Origin: Owenia fusiformis
Taxonomy: Eukaryota; Annelida; Polychaeta; Sabellida; Oweniidae
DNA: 64,000 bases
Assembly (NCBI GenBank): GCA_903813345.2
Contig: CAIIXF020000013.1
Location: 428,508-492,507 of the forward strand
Direction of reading: 5' to 3'
The translations under genes were made by a program, and so were the position numbers. A model generated the notes under the pieces. It made no database searches and was not told the origin of the DNA. It saw nothing but the letters and a program-made list of their open reading frames with translations. This document shows positions 34,605-47,204 of the stretch, in pieces. Position 1 is the first letter of the stretch, and each line of letters begins with the position of its first letter.

Positions 34605-36225
34605 AGACTCCAGATTTCAGACTTTTTTTAAGCTGAGTCATCCAAATACTTGTAAGCTGAGTCATTCAGAATAAGCTGAGTCAGCTAGAATATAGACATT
34701 TAGACAACTCTTAAGAATGTTATCTTCGACTCCATTGGCTTAACATGGGGATATCATCATATCGACTTTTCGAGACTTCAAACCGCTATAACTATCTAAT
34801 CAGAAGTTGGATCGAAGTTTAGTTTAAAGATTCTGATTCCTGAGAAAATTCTACCCTTAATTCATAGCTCATATGTTAAATTTGGAGAACTTTTTATTTT
34901 GACCTACTTTTCGGACACCATATCTCAAAAGTGGGTCAAAATACTTTCTGACGGCAGAAGGCTAACATTATAAGCACTCTCTTTGCTACCTGTATACAAA
35001 ATTTCGAAGCAAATCATTAAAGTGTAATGCCAGAATTGCAAAAATAAGGAAAAACTATGAATTTGACCTAGATTTTGACCTAGGCATTTTGGTGTCCAAA
35101 TTTTAAAGCTAGATAGCCTTCGAGGTCCCCTTCTTTTATAGGCTTTCAGAATTTTAAGCTGTACTCAGTTTAGATCTGGTATTTTACACTTCAAAAAAAT
35201 CTTTTTTCTCATTGACATAACATGGGGCACCAAATTTAGCGATTTTTGAGCTTTCAAAACGCCATAACTTCCGAACCGAAAGTCGGATTGAAATTTGGTT
35301 TGCAGATTCGGATTCCTGGGAAAATTCTACCTTTAATTCATAGCTCATATGTTAAATTTGGACAACTTTTTATTTTGACCTTCTTTTCGGACACCATATC
35401 TCAAAAGTGGGTCAAAATACTTTCTGACGGCAAAAGGCTAACACTATTAGCACACTCTTTGCTACCTGTATACAAAATTTTGAAGTAAATTATTAAAGTG
35501 TAGTGTCAGAATCGTAAAAATAAGGAAAAACTATGAATTTGACCTAGATTTTGACCTAGGCATTTTGGTGTCCAAATTTTGAAGCTATGTAGCTTTTGAG
35601 GTCCCCTTCTTTTATAAGCATTCATTATGTTAAGCTGTACTCAGTCTATATCTTGTATTTTACACTTCGAAAAAGTCTTTTTTCCCATTGACTTAACATA
35701 GGCACCAAATTTAGCGATTTTTGAGCTTTCAAACCGCTATAACTTCCGAACCGGAAGTCCGATCCAAATTTGGTTTGCAGATTCAGATTCCTGAGATCAT
35801 TCTACACTTATTTCATAACTCATATGTTGAATTTGGAGACCTTTTTGTTCTGACCTACTTTATGGACGCCATATCTCAAAATCGGTAAGAGTAATCAAAA
35901 TTCTGATGTCATATCTTTGATTCGCCTTTTTCTAAGCTACACGATGAAAAAAAGATGAAGGAGTTACGAAGAATATTGACAAAGATATGATGAAGAATGT
36001 TGAAAATGTAAGATTTGACCTAGTTCTTGACCTTTTACCTAGATAAAAATTTGACCTAATTTCCCAGAAAGCCAGATACATTCCCTAGTCAACCATGTAG
36101 GTTGAATTAAGTAAGATGTTATAGTTGGAGAGAAAATATGTTAGGAGGAAGAAGAAAGAAAAAAGAAGAATAATAATAAGAAAACAGGCAAAAACAATAG
36201 ACTCCAGATTTTCAATCTGGAGTCT
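34605..36225. mobile_element. Candidate HINE-like (non-autonomous Helentron-type) element
   Basis: A 12-bp motif AGACTCCAGATT at 34605-34616 appears again at 36199-36210 and, inverted, at 36214-36225. This makes a perfect 12-bp stem with a 3-nt loop at the right end. Between them lie about three tandem copies of a roughly 475-bp unit (anchors 34861, 35337, 35812; TTCATAGCTCATATGTT). Terminal inverted motif, central tandem repeats and a 3' hairpin are the layout of DINE-1/HINE elements. No coding. The family assignment is inference. Confidence 0.5.
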
Positions 36226-36594
36226 AATAAATATATCCACTTAAAACCTAACCACTTCGAGTAAACTTGCTTGGACACATCTCATTTAGCAATTGCATCT
36301 TGGTTAAACAAAGCAAGAATCACAAGAGTCTGGTACTACTGATGCCTTGTATTGACTGCTTGACTTTCCCAGCAATGTCTGCATTCATAGAATAAAGCAT
36401 ACAAAAGATAAATAAACTGATTGAATAATATAATGTGGCAGATACAGAAATACAGTCACTGCAGGTTAAATTATTGGTAATGCAATACCCCAAAGAGAAA
36501 CAATTCTAATGCCAAAGCTTAAGATCCAAGGGTGGAGCAGGTGGTTTCAGAGAAGCTTGCAAGAACCACAGCAAGAATTATGGCTTCTGGTTAC
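36226..36594. other. No gene recognised
   Basis: AT-rich stretch without visible repeats or motifs. Confidence 0.4.
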
Positions 36595-36656
36595 CTCATC
36601 ACAAAGTCATATACAGCAGTCCAGCGTTTCCTTCTCTTAAATCTTGGAGATATCAC
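36595..36656 (-). CDS. Possible exon of unknown gene
   Basis: The minus strand reads CTACTTTAG, 62 bases open in one frame only, then GTAACC. Peptide VISPRFKRRKRWTAVYDFVM. Its phase (two bases left over) fits the possible exon at 31738-31668. A beta-strand-like WTAVYDFVM segment would suit an extracellular module such as NTR, but this is weak. Confidence 0.3.
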
Positions 36657-37050
36657 CTAAAGTAGTTTAAAGCAATTTGGTTTTCATCCTGGAGTTTGGT
36701 AAATCAACCTACCTACAATTTGAAATTAACAGCATTTAAGAAAAATGTTCTAAATTCTAAATGGGCATGGCTTTTAAATAATTTCAAGCCTCAGACATTT
36801 AAATGTCCTTATTTCTTAATTGAAACAGATTGATTTCCATTTATCTACAATGTTCCATCTATTCTTGCAGGTTCTGTCTTTCTGAAACCAGGCATAAACA
36901 TGCAAACTGTCAGCACCTATTTGTTACAAATGCTCAACTCCAACTGCTATTACACATTCCACAAAAACGAAAAAGTATAATATAGAATAAAAGTTGACCA
37001 AAAATAGAAAAACATGCAGACTGACACTGACACTAAATTACTGAACAAGC

Positions 37051-37363
37051 TACTGTACACCCAGTACACCCAGTTTTAATTTCGCAAATTTTGAGAAATA
37101 CCAATTTCGCGGCCATTAAATTTCGCGGATTTCAAAGGTTTAAATTCCATTATTCTCTGAATCCTCAAGCTCTGTAAACTAATTTACCTTATCTACAGTA
37201 ATCATATTTGGATAAGATTTACAATTTCTAGATCTTAGTCAACGGCATTGTTGCACCTCAGCCTTTAATTCGCAAAATTAACGATGATTTATTTTCACGA
37301 TTTTAACACAATCGCGAAAAGCGCGAAACTAAATCGCACGCGAAAAATACCGGGCGTACAGTA
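37051..37363. mobile_element. Tc1/mariner-type MITE (TACTGTAC...GTACAGTA ends)
   Basis: TACTGTACACCCAGT at the left and ACCGGGCGTACAGTA at the right are inverted partners. Both lead into AATTTCGC/GCGAAAAAT and further TTCGCGG / CGCGAAA motifs. TA at each border. 313 bp, non-coding. Confidence 0.65.
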
Positions 37364-37679
37364 TGTTCTTGAGGTTTAAATTATTTCTGAGTCAATTTTC
37401 TGATTGACCAGCACCTTTTCATATGGACCGAAACTGAAGTACTCCGGATTATGTTGAGCAGCTTAATTTGATATCAACCACCTGACTTTTAAGGTCAAAG
37501 GGTTGTTTTAGCAGTCTCAGTTTTGCCCTAAATGTCTACACTGTTTGCCAGAGATGAATGATGTGTGCTAGTTGCTAGTGTATCACTTTGATTGGTTCCT
37601 CCTGATCCATCTGGTATTTGTTGTTCAGCCAAAAATTGGATTCCTCTCTATGCTGATACAGTGTTTGTCTTTAATTTGG

Positions 37680-38118
37680 CAAAGGAGTTCATGACCATTA
37701 GACTGACAATCACAATGTTACAGCACTTTAAACAACATGCCCCAGTGGCTAATATTGGGCTGTAGGCAAACCTGCTCATGTCATCTAAATTGTCCTATCT
37801 GACTTCTACCTGTGGGTATACACCAAAGATAGAGTGTATGAGAATGACCTCAGGACAATTGCAGACCATAAAAGGAAGATCATCCATGTCATTCAGGCCA
37901 TACCTGCTGAGGAATACAGTTGGATTGTTGCCAGCTTGTGCAGGTTTGCCTACAGGGCGATGATGGCCACACCTGTGACATGTTGTTGAAAGTGCTGTAT
38001 TTTGTGGGATAGTAGGAAATTATATGTTCTACAAATATGTGAAAAATCAGGAAGTTATTTCTTAAAATGACAAAGATATGAGGAAAATGCAGGGTTGCCG
38101 TTTTTTGACCACCCTGTA
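37680..38118. mobile_element. Remnant of an IS630/Tc1-mariner transposon
   Basis: Shares about 430 bp with the element at 59339-59906. Both contain a segment coding RVYENDLxxIAD, then VIQAIPAEE, which looks like the C-terminal end of an IS630/Tc1-type transposase, and both end in an ACCCTGTA terminus (here ending at 38118). The catalytic domain is absent. The left end was not located. Confidence 0.6.
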
Positions 38119-38282
38119 TGATCCCAGTCGCAGTCCACCATCAGCCCCATATCCACTCAAATCAAATATTCCATGACAATATCACCTGAGTAGATATCCA
38201 TGTTTTAAAACTTTTTAAACTAAAAAAAACTCAACGTTTGGAAAAAATTTGGAAAACTGAATAGGCTTACAGCAGAATGACT

Positions 38283-38461
38283 TATACACCATTCAAACGT
38301 TTGTGAGAGACCCCCCCCCCTCCTCCCATTGGCATGAATAGGGAATTTAACATCCTCACCCCGTCATTGGCCAAATAAATGTGTCAATTTCCCCTCTCTC
38401 AAATCAAATTCCCCAACCTCCCTGCGTGGGGGGTCTCAGGCAAACTTTTGAATGGTGCATT
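38283..38461. mobile_element. Small TIR element with G/C-run ends
   Basis: ACACCATTCAAACGTTTG and a following GAGACCCCCC on the left match, inverted, GGGGGGTCTC and AAACTTTTGAATGGTG on the right. About 180 bp, non-coding. Confidence 0.6.
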
Positions 38462-39191
38462 ATTTAAACTTAATTAAATTTCTTATGGAAAATTGTCAAC
38501 AGAATTCTATTATGTCATCAAGTCTTTTAATGGTTAAATATGCAAATCTCTCTATTGCATCATCAATGGGAACCTATAACAATAAGCCTTTAATTAAAAA
38601 TGGAAGCCTAAAATAAAAGAAAAAAACACAAAATTCATTCCTTAAAGAGGAAATTATGTCCTCTAAAATAAACAGTATGATTAGAGAGCTTTCGATAAAA
38701 GTTGTTTCAAAAACGTATATGGTATGTAAACTTTGACTTTAAAGGGTCTTGTCACACTAAAATCAATTTGAAATTTGAAATTGATTTTCATGTACTTTGT
38801 TGACATAAATAGTTTCCCAATTCTATACCTCATTCATCAATCAGTGACTGTGATTGTAATATCTGTAACATCATTGTAATCTGTACATTATCAACTCAAT
38901 ACCTAGCTCTTGTGACGTGGTGTTCTACACACAAGACTCTTTAACGTGGTTCGTCACACAGCAGAGTAGATTATTTCACATTTCTCAGTGATCCCCACAG
39001 CATTAAAGCAAGTGGGCACAGCCCCCATCTGAGATTTTTAAAACATGCTTGCACTCACCTGAAAATCCATTTGCACCAACTTGAAAATGAGAAAAATCAT
39101 GAAAAATGGGCACATTTTGACCAATTTTGGTCTGAATTGTGAGAATGAGAATTTTGCACCCACTTGACAAAACAAGGCACAGACGTGAACA
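38462..39191. other. No gene recognised
   Basis: AT-rich. 39000-39190 leads into the next element and has AGTGGGCACA / GTGGGTGCA-like words on both strands, but no clear structure. Confidence 0.4.
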
Positions 39192-40063
39192 ATATCGTAC
39201 CTAAAACACAGCATTGTGGTCTTGTTGACCAAGAAAGCAAGATGGCCACAGAAAAGTTAATCAGCTCTAGAACTTATCACTGTGTAACATATGTAAAAAT
39301 TTGAACGGTTTGGCTAGAAACCTGTAGACAAATCTTGAAAGTGAAGATTTTAGGACGGAAAATCCAAAATGGCCACCTTAAAATTTTCCCAGAATGCCCA
39401 AAAACCAATCAGTTCTTGACGTTAGTATGTAGAAACATCCCTGAAAATTTCAGATGGATTCCTCAAATGGTTTGGCTAAAAATCTGTAGACAAGTCTTGA
39501 AAGTGAAGATTTTAGGACGGAAAATCCAAAATGGCCACCTTAAAATTTAACCAGAATGCCCAAAAACTAATCAGTTCTTGACGTTGATATGTAGAAACAT
39601 CCCTGAAAATTTCAGATGAATCCCTCAAAAGGTTTGGCTGTAAACCTGTAGACAAGTCTTGAAAGTAAAGATTTTAGGACGGAAAATCCAAAATGGCCAC
39701 CTTAAAATTTATCCAGAATGCCCAAAAACTAATCAGTTCTTGACGTTGATATGTAGAAACATCCCTGAAAATTTCAGATGAATCCCTCAAATGGTTTGGC
39801 TGAAAACCTGTAGACAAGTCTTGAAAGTGAAGATTTTAGGACTGAAAATCCAAAATGGTCACCTTAAAATTTACCCAGAATGCCCAAAAACTAATCAGTT
39901 CTTGACGTTGATATTTAGTAACATCCCTGACAATTTCAGATAAATCCCTCAAATGGTTTGGCTGGAAACCTGTAGACAAGCTGAAAAGTGAGACGCCGCC
40001 CGCCCGCCCGCCTGCCGCCCGCCAAGCTGACTACAATATCGTACCTCTTGTTAGGTACGATAT
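39192..40063. mobile_element. Second HINE-like element: terminal inverted motif, tandem array, 3' hairpin
   Basis: ATATCGTACCTAA at 39192-39204 is inverted at 40051-40063. At the right end ATATCGTACCT (40036-40046) and AGGTACGATAT (40053-40063) form an 11-bp stem with a 6-nt loop. Between are about 4.5 tandem units of about 162 bp, each with TTTTAGGAC, AAAATCCAAAATGG and GTTTGGCT. A GCCC-rich run lies at about 39993-40022. Related units, without the hairpin, occur in both arms of the large inverted repeat (18780-19320 and 47430-47930). Confidence 0.6.
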
Positions 40064-42501
40064 AAAAACTGTGGAGAACACTGGTTCTTATAAAAGTTTA
40101 AGTTGAGATATAAGTTTAGAATGTATAAAAAGGTATATAGTAGACAATGATTGTAAACTTATAAATTGGATCTACATGTAAAGCCTAACATACGCATGAT
40201 CCCTATTCAAAATTAATAAGCTGAATATGCAAAGTATCCAATCAAACACTTCGACTACCATTTGGATACATTAATCAATCCAATCTGTGCTAGCGATTTC
40301 TGGAGCGAGCCATTTGTTGCATAATAAACTCTCTCACCAGTATCTGTACAGGGTGTTTCATAATGTTCATCCCCAAATTAGGATAGACTTTAATGTATAT
40401 ATCATATCGGAATTCCTATTTCATTTTAGACCAAGACATCTCACACATGTGATAATAAAAGTCACAAATGGTTTGCATTTGAATGTTATGTTATGTCCAA
40501 CCTCTGGAGATTTTTGAGTAATAGCTTTCATTATGTAGCACTCTGTATTTTTATTTAGAAGCACAAGTTTACATACAAGTTGATCAAACAACTTACATCG
40601 AAAGCTCTCTATTGATCGATCTGAAGCTGCAAAGATATCCAAAACAATATAAAGTCAAATCAATGCAATTTTTCTTAAATACCTCTTGAGCTCTATTTGT
40701 GTGGCTCAACTAACAACTTCATAAAATTTTAAGTCCATCGACCTTAGTTACTGATGCCCATATTTCATAAGCTGAAATCAGTAGATAACTGGCAGAGAGT
40801 CTGGTTGAGAAACATTGAGTGTGTGTGTGAATAGAGCCTTCAATTTATGTTAATTTTTCACATTCATTATTATGATATACTGTACTTGTATCTTAGCATA
40901 TTGCTTGAGCTACATCAAGCATGAAATCCCTACCTAACCTATTACTAGCTATGCTTGGTAACAAATACATTACTTTTATTGCAACAATAAAGGTTTTCAT
41001 TGACACAAAGTTACACTATCCATGCTCTACATATAGCAAAGAGCAGCTGGAATATTTCAGGCCTGTGGGGCTACACCATAGTACTTGATGGTCCTGTGAA
41101 GAAGCAGATCTGACTCTTTTTTGTTCTTCACTCGTCATTCCACAGTTTCTGCTGCTGATTTTGTAACTCTTATACAGAATTTTATTCCTACCCTCTGTTC
41201 AATTTTATCAATTCGAAAAAGTTCTGGTAGCATATTTGACAGACAAAAAAGGATGAGATGCAAACAACTTTACTCTGTTTTGAATAAAATTAGTTAAAGC
41301 ACTCATTCTCAAAATCATCAATTTTAGGGGGTTTTTTCAAATGTTGCCATTGCACTTTTTAACATGACTTTAGCTTTCAAATAATACTGCAGCTTGGGCT
41401 GTATTCAAATATCTGTGTTTTAAATTGATGCCCTTGTGCCTTTCAATATTGAGTTTGTACTTTCAAATGTTGACTCGTGTGCTTTTATTGAACATTTGTG
41501 TTTTGAAATGTTGCCCTTGTGCCTGAGCTTTCAAATTTTGCGCTTATGCCTTTTAATATCGATTCCGTGTTTTCCAATTTTGCCCTTATGCCTTTAAATA
41601 TTGATTTTGTCCTTTCAAATTTTGCCCTAATGCAAATTTTGCCAATTGTGCTTTCAATCAAATATCTGTTTTTGAAATGTTGCCCTTGTGCATTAAATAT
41701 TTGCATTTATTAATGTTATCACACACATTTTAATTTAAGCAACATGTATGATTAATTCTCCAATTTGTTTACTACCGCCTTAAATATACATGCAATTTAT
41801 CTTGCAATAAATCTGTGACATCGTATCAAATGATGAATTTACTTAAGATCCAAAATGCTAAATTATTTAAATTCTCAAAAATGTTGAAATTCTCCAAATT
41901 CCAAAACTTTGCATGCATCTCATCCTTGAACTACTTATTCCCTTACAGAATTTACACATTGTTTTTGGATACTTAGAAATACATTTTAAATGTTATATTT
42001 AATTTCAACATCTATTAAACCATCCATCTAATAGTTATCTATCTACTCTATCAGGCTAATACATGAACTTCCCTAAACAATACTGTTAAGAGAAAATTTA
42101 AATGTCTATTGTAAGGTGGGTTATGTATGTTGTGTAAGCATATCTATCCTCCACAAAGAGACATGGCAGTTTCCTAATTTCTCTTAAAAATTTTCAAACA
42201 TTTCAATTTTAATACGAATTTAATTATTGCAAATATTTTCAGAAAAATATTATAATACTGAACATTAGCCCTAATTAAAAGTTTCCGCAAGTGCATGACG
42301 AGCCAAATTTGGTGATCTGTCAACTCGATCAACTCAACTGTTAGCTTCAGATTTATTTTAACAGGTTCATAAACAAACAAAATAGTGAACAAATACAACT
42401 AGAAAGCAACACAAAAACATTTTTATCTTATTATCTTAGTGTAGAGGATAGATGGAGCTGAGTTTGGATGGACTCTCTACCAGGAAGAAAATTATACATA
42501 C
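40064..42501. other. No gene; low-order repeat at about 41330-41710
   Basis: Mostly AT-rich. Between 41330 and 41710 the phrases TTTCAAATTTTGCCCTTATG and AATGTTGCCCTTGTG recur every 35-60 bp, a decayed minisatellite. At 40346 a TACAGGGTG terminus of Tc1/mariner type is seen without a clear partner. Confidence 0.45.
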
Positions 42502-42587
42502 CATTCCCCGTCAATAACCACTACTGGAACATCTGCTTCCACTACTGCTCTCAGCTTATACAAACCGCTTATTATCCAGTTCCAGGA
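42502..42587 (-). CDS. Possible exon of unknown gene
   Basis: The minus strand reads CACATATAG, 86 bases open in a single frame, then GTATGT. Peptide includes LYKLRAVVEADVPVVVIDGE, with a beta-strand pattern. Two bases are left over, so it does not join the possible exon at 36656 directly. Unrecognised; an NTR-type first strand is a guess. Confidence 0.3.
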
Positions 42588-43205
42588 CTATATGTGAGGA
42601 TAAGGTTGTAGTATATTGATAGGCCAGCTTACACTTACCAATAACTCCAACTGCTATGTCTCAGAAAGTAGGGCTAGAAAAACAAATTGATTTGAATTAA
42701 AAACAAGACATATGGTGATATCACCCTAGGAAGATGGTACTATCCAAAAACAATGAGTGCAGGTATTATGTGCATGAAGTGAGTAAAAAAGTCGTTTTCA
42801 AATTTGATAATTTCATTAACTAAGGCTTAATGGGTACTCAATTTAACTCATACATGTGTAGTGGACACCTTAGAATAAGGAAATTTGAAATTGAATTTGA
42901 AAATGCGTTGTTTATACACTATTTACAGCTTTCATTTAGTATTGATGATCAAAATGATCATTAGATTGTAGATAAAGAAAATTAGATTGTATGATAGTAT
43001 TTGTGAAACAATGCATGTTGTTTTTTAACTGTATAATTATATGTTAATGTCCTGTAATTGATTTTGTAAGGAAACCAAGTGTTTGGTTTGAAACACAATA
43101 AAATCTTGAATCTTGAATCAAAATGACCTATTGGTACAAAATGGCATTCTTAAAGCCCCCATGTAAAGTTTAAACCACTTTGGCTTATATTGTAGTCTTA
43201 CCCAA
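42588..43205. other. No gene; possible retroposon tail near 43085-43120
   Basis: AT-rich. AATAAAATCTTGAATCTTGA at about 43099 looks like the short-repeat 3' tail of a SINE or LINE, but no body was recognised. Confidence 0.35.
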
Positions 43206-44725
43206 TCTATTTATAATTCATCATTCATGCCTGTCCCTGAAGATGATATATTGCTGAGGGACTGGATCAATATCCATTTAGCCATTTAAAGGGACAGTGC
43301 TTGTGAAGTAGTTTACATATTAATGAACACTTAAGTATTTTGAACAGAGAAACAAATGGATCAATCTATCTTGAATTCATTGCTCATCCCTGTCCATGAT
43401 GATATATTGCTGAGGAACTTGATCAATATCCATTTAGCCATTTAAAGGGACAGTGCTTGTAAAGTAGTTTACATATTAATGAACACTTAAGTATTTTGAA
43501 CAGAGAAACAAATGGATCAATCTATCTTGAATTCATTGCTCATCCCTGTCCATGATGATATATTGCTGAGGAACTTGATCAATATCCATTTAGCCATTTA
43601 AAGGGACAGTGCTTGTAAAGTAGTTTACATATTAATGAACACTTAAGTATTTTGAACAGAGAAACAAATGGATCAATCTATCCTTAATTCATTGCTCATC
43701 CCTGTCCATGATGATATATTGCTGAGGAACTTGATCAATATCCATTTAGCCATTTAAAGGGACAGTGCTTGTAAAGTAGTTTACATATTAATGAACACTT
43801 AAGTATTTTGAACAGAGAAACAAATGGATCAATCTATCTTTAATTCATTGTTCATGCCTGTCCATGATGATATATTGCTGAGGAACTTGATCAATATCCA
43901 TTTAGCCATTTAAAGGGACAGTGCTTGTAAAGTAGTTTACATATTAATGAACACTTAAGTATTTTGAACAGAGAAACAAATGGATCAATCTATCTTGAAT
44001 TCATTGCTCATCCCTGTCCATGATGATATATTGCTGAGGAACTTGATCAATATCCATTTAGCCATTTAAAGGGACAGTGCTTGTAAAGTAGTTTACATAT
44101 TAATGAACACTTAAGTATTTTGAACAGAGAAACAAATGGATCAATCTATCCTTAATTCATTGCTCATCCCTGTCCATGATGATATATTGCTGAGGAACTT
44201 GATCAATATCCATTTAGCCATTTAAAGGGACAGTGCTTGTAAAGTAGTTTACATATTAATGAACACTTAAGTATTTTGAACAGAGAAACAAATGGATCAA
44301 TCTATCTTTAATTCATTGTTCATGCCTGTCCATGATGATATATTGCTGAGGAACTTGATCAATATCCATTTAGCCATTTAAAGGGACAGTGCTTGTAAAG
44401 TAGTTTACATATTAATGAACACTTAAGTATTTTGAACAGAGAAACAAATGGATCAATCTATCTTTAATTCATTGTTCATGCCTGTCCATGATGATATATT
44501 GCTGAGGAACTTGATCAATATCCATTTAGCTTATGATTTAAAGGAACGCTGCTTGTAAGGTAGTTTTCATATTAATGAACATTAAAACATTTTAAATGAA
44601 GAAACAAATGGGTTAATCTATTTTTAATTCATCATTCATGCCTGTCCCTGAAGATGATATTTTGCTGAGGGACTGGATCAATATCCATTTAGCCATTTAA
44701 AGGGGCACTGCTTCTGAGATAGTTC
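43206..44725. repeat. 156-bp satellite, about 9.7 units, with ABC higher-order order
   Basis: GATGATATATTGCTGAGG recurs at 43242, 43398, 43554, 43710, 43866, 44022, 44178, 44334 and 44490 (exact 156-bp steps), and again as a diverged unit near 44653. The first and last units are visibly diverged and the inner ones almost alike. Three variants of the junction (CTTGAATTCATTGCTCATCC, CCTTAATTCATTGCTCATCC, CTTTAATTCATTGTTCATGC) follow the order A-A-B-C-A-B-C-C. Confidence 0.95.
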
Positions 44726-45861
44726 TCACCCTGCTAGTAAGGTAATTCCCCAAAGAAATAATGAAACTAAGCCTTTTTAACTTGTAACCCCCCCCCCCTG
44801 ACACCTAATTATTTCATGCGAATTGGTTATTTTGAAAAATAATGCTAATAAGATTGGAGAGTCTATCACCTTTTATTAACATTTGTTATTTGAAAATGCC
44901 AAATTAATATATAATACATGTATACTCGAAAGCCACAACTAGTCTAGTTTGGGAGATTTGAGTTGAATATCTGGGTTTTGTGATTTTAGTATGTTGCCTA
45001 ATTTGTGACCTGCCTTTTATAATAATGTTTTAATATTTCCTCTAGATTGAATGTCTATGATAAAGCTAATTGAATAGCAACTTAGGTAATCAAACTATTG
45101 CCAGGTTGCTGAGAACACCTTGATTAAGATTGACTTTTTCATATGATAACAGTGCATCCCAATAAAAACACAACAAGCAGAACCATTGTAAAACCAAAAA
45201 AAACAGTGATGATTAGATAAATTTCAAAGTTTATCATAAAGCTACGTGTCTCATCTTTACAATGATATGCCATTTGTTCATATGTGATCATTGACCACTG
45301 AATAATCATTATTTTTCATGCATGGGAGTTAGGGTGTTTGGATTAAATCTCACTTTTTTACCAGAGAGCTAAGCACATTTGGGTTCCCATTCCTTTTACC
45401 CTAACTAACTTTACTGTAAAATTTCAGATTGCTAGGATGCTGTCTTGGTTCTTGGAATCACACCTGAAATATCGGCCATTTTGGTGAAAATTCACCTTTT
45501 TCCTGAATTGCGTTCAATTTCAAATGACTTTATTTTTTAACTTAATGTTCTCTAATGGCATGCAATTCAATAACAGCTTTTTACCATGTTACTTCAGTAT
45601 ACAAGTCAAGTTAAATATTTTCCCTGCCATTTCTGAGTTTAAAACTGTTGAAATACACTGTATTTTACCATTTTAATACTTTATATGCACATGACTGTTC
45701 CAGAATGTAGATTTGCAAGATTCTTGTATAAAAGTCATAAGTCTAATTGTATAGTCATCTGTGGTAATTGTTCCTCCTAGTATCAGTGCAGAATACAGCC
45801 ATTCTTGAGGTGGTACATGTAGCTTCATCTAATCAATATGTACATCATAGAACTTAAAGGG
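44726..45861. other. No gene recognised
   Basis: AT-rich, with C-runs near 44790. 45160-45215 resembles text inside the right arm (ACACAACAAGCA ... ATTGTAAAAC). If the large inverted repeat extended past the gap on the left, its partner would start here, but this cannot be seen. Confidence 0.4.
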
Positions 45862-47204
45862 GTTAAAAGCACTGGACTTGGATTTTGAAAGTGGTACCTG
45901 AATAAATGGTGAGGGGGGGGGGTATAAGATTGTTTCTTTATTCATTAGATCATTCATCAGTTGAACTTTCATGTCAGGCTCAAAGATAGCTTTCAGCATT
46001 CCTGATAATGACACTTTTTCACAACAGTTGAATCAAATGGTGCTTGACTCATTCAGAGGCCTCATTTTTAGAAACCCTTGAAGGTTACACTTACATCACT
46101 GATTTTATTGTTTTACAATGTTTTTGCTTGTTGTGTTTTTTGGACACACTGTATTACATATCTAGGGGTTATTTCATGGTATGCATTTTCAATATGTTTC
46201 CCTTAGTGTTTTACCTTAATGATGTTTTAATATGTGGACTGATGAATGGTCAATATACTTAAATGTTCATGAGTGAAGCCTAACATACTCCTAAAATGAT
46301 ACTAAGAATGAATTCCATAATAAAACTAAATGCACTGAATGACCTTAGTTTTAATCTGAGTGACCGATTTTCGTTTTGAATACTGTAAATTCATAATTGA
46401 TAAAAGTAACTATTTCGATATTATTTTCAACGAAATCTTTGGGGGCAATTTTTGGATCCTTTGGAAAAACTCCTCCTCTGCATTTTAAACATGAGATTGT
46501 TGACAAAAACATCCTGTTTCTGAATCTGCACATTTATCCCACTACCCATATGGAAACATTATTGAACTTGACGAGAAGGTAATGATGATTTGAGCTTGTC
46601 CCATACTGTGATGTGAAGAAATATTTATTTATTCTTTAAAGAGAGAATCAGATATAATGAGCAATCAAACATTTTTTTTTCAATTTTAGAATATTTCTGG
46701 CTTATGTCATTCCTTGTCATGTCTATTTTCTAAAAATCCCCAAATTGGACACTTTATTTCAGGAAAACAAAAAAAAAGCTTATAATAATGTATTATTATT
46801 CTATAAGAATGATAACCATAGTTATTATTTTGGGGAATCTAAACATTTCTCACCCATTTTTGCACTTAAGATCCATAATAACTTCACCAATTTATAAAAT
46901 ATCGTGAATCTTTTGGGAGATATTGTAATTGAGATTGTAAATATGAATAGATTGGTATAGATTGGATTTTGTCACCCCTATATATCTGATTCTACCTTTA
47001 AAATGTATTCATAGCTCTGTATAACTGCTAAAGGAACAGAATGAGACAAAAATGTGACAAAGATCTTGTTTTTGACATAAATGATGTTCAACGATACGTA
47101 TATTTAGTTCAAAGGCACCTACCCTATTCCAGCAACTCCTGAACCAGTAAACAGGACAGTTCCAACCTGAAATACAAAAAAGTACATGTACATGCATATA
47201 CACT

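Noticed and set aside
41485-41713. Open frames on both strands with repeating FALMPFNID / KFERTKSIF text
   Set aside because: Products of a decayed minisatellite; no gene.
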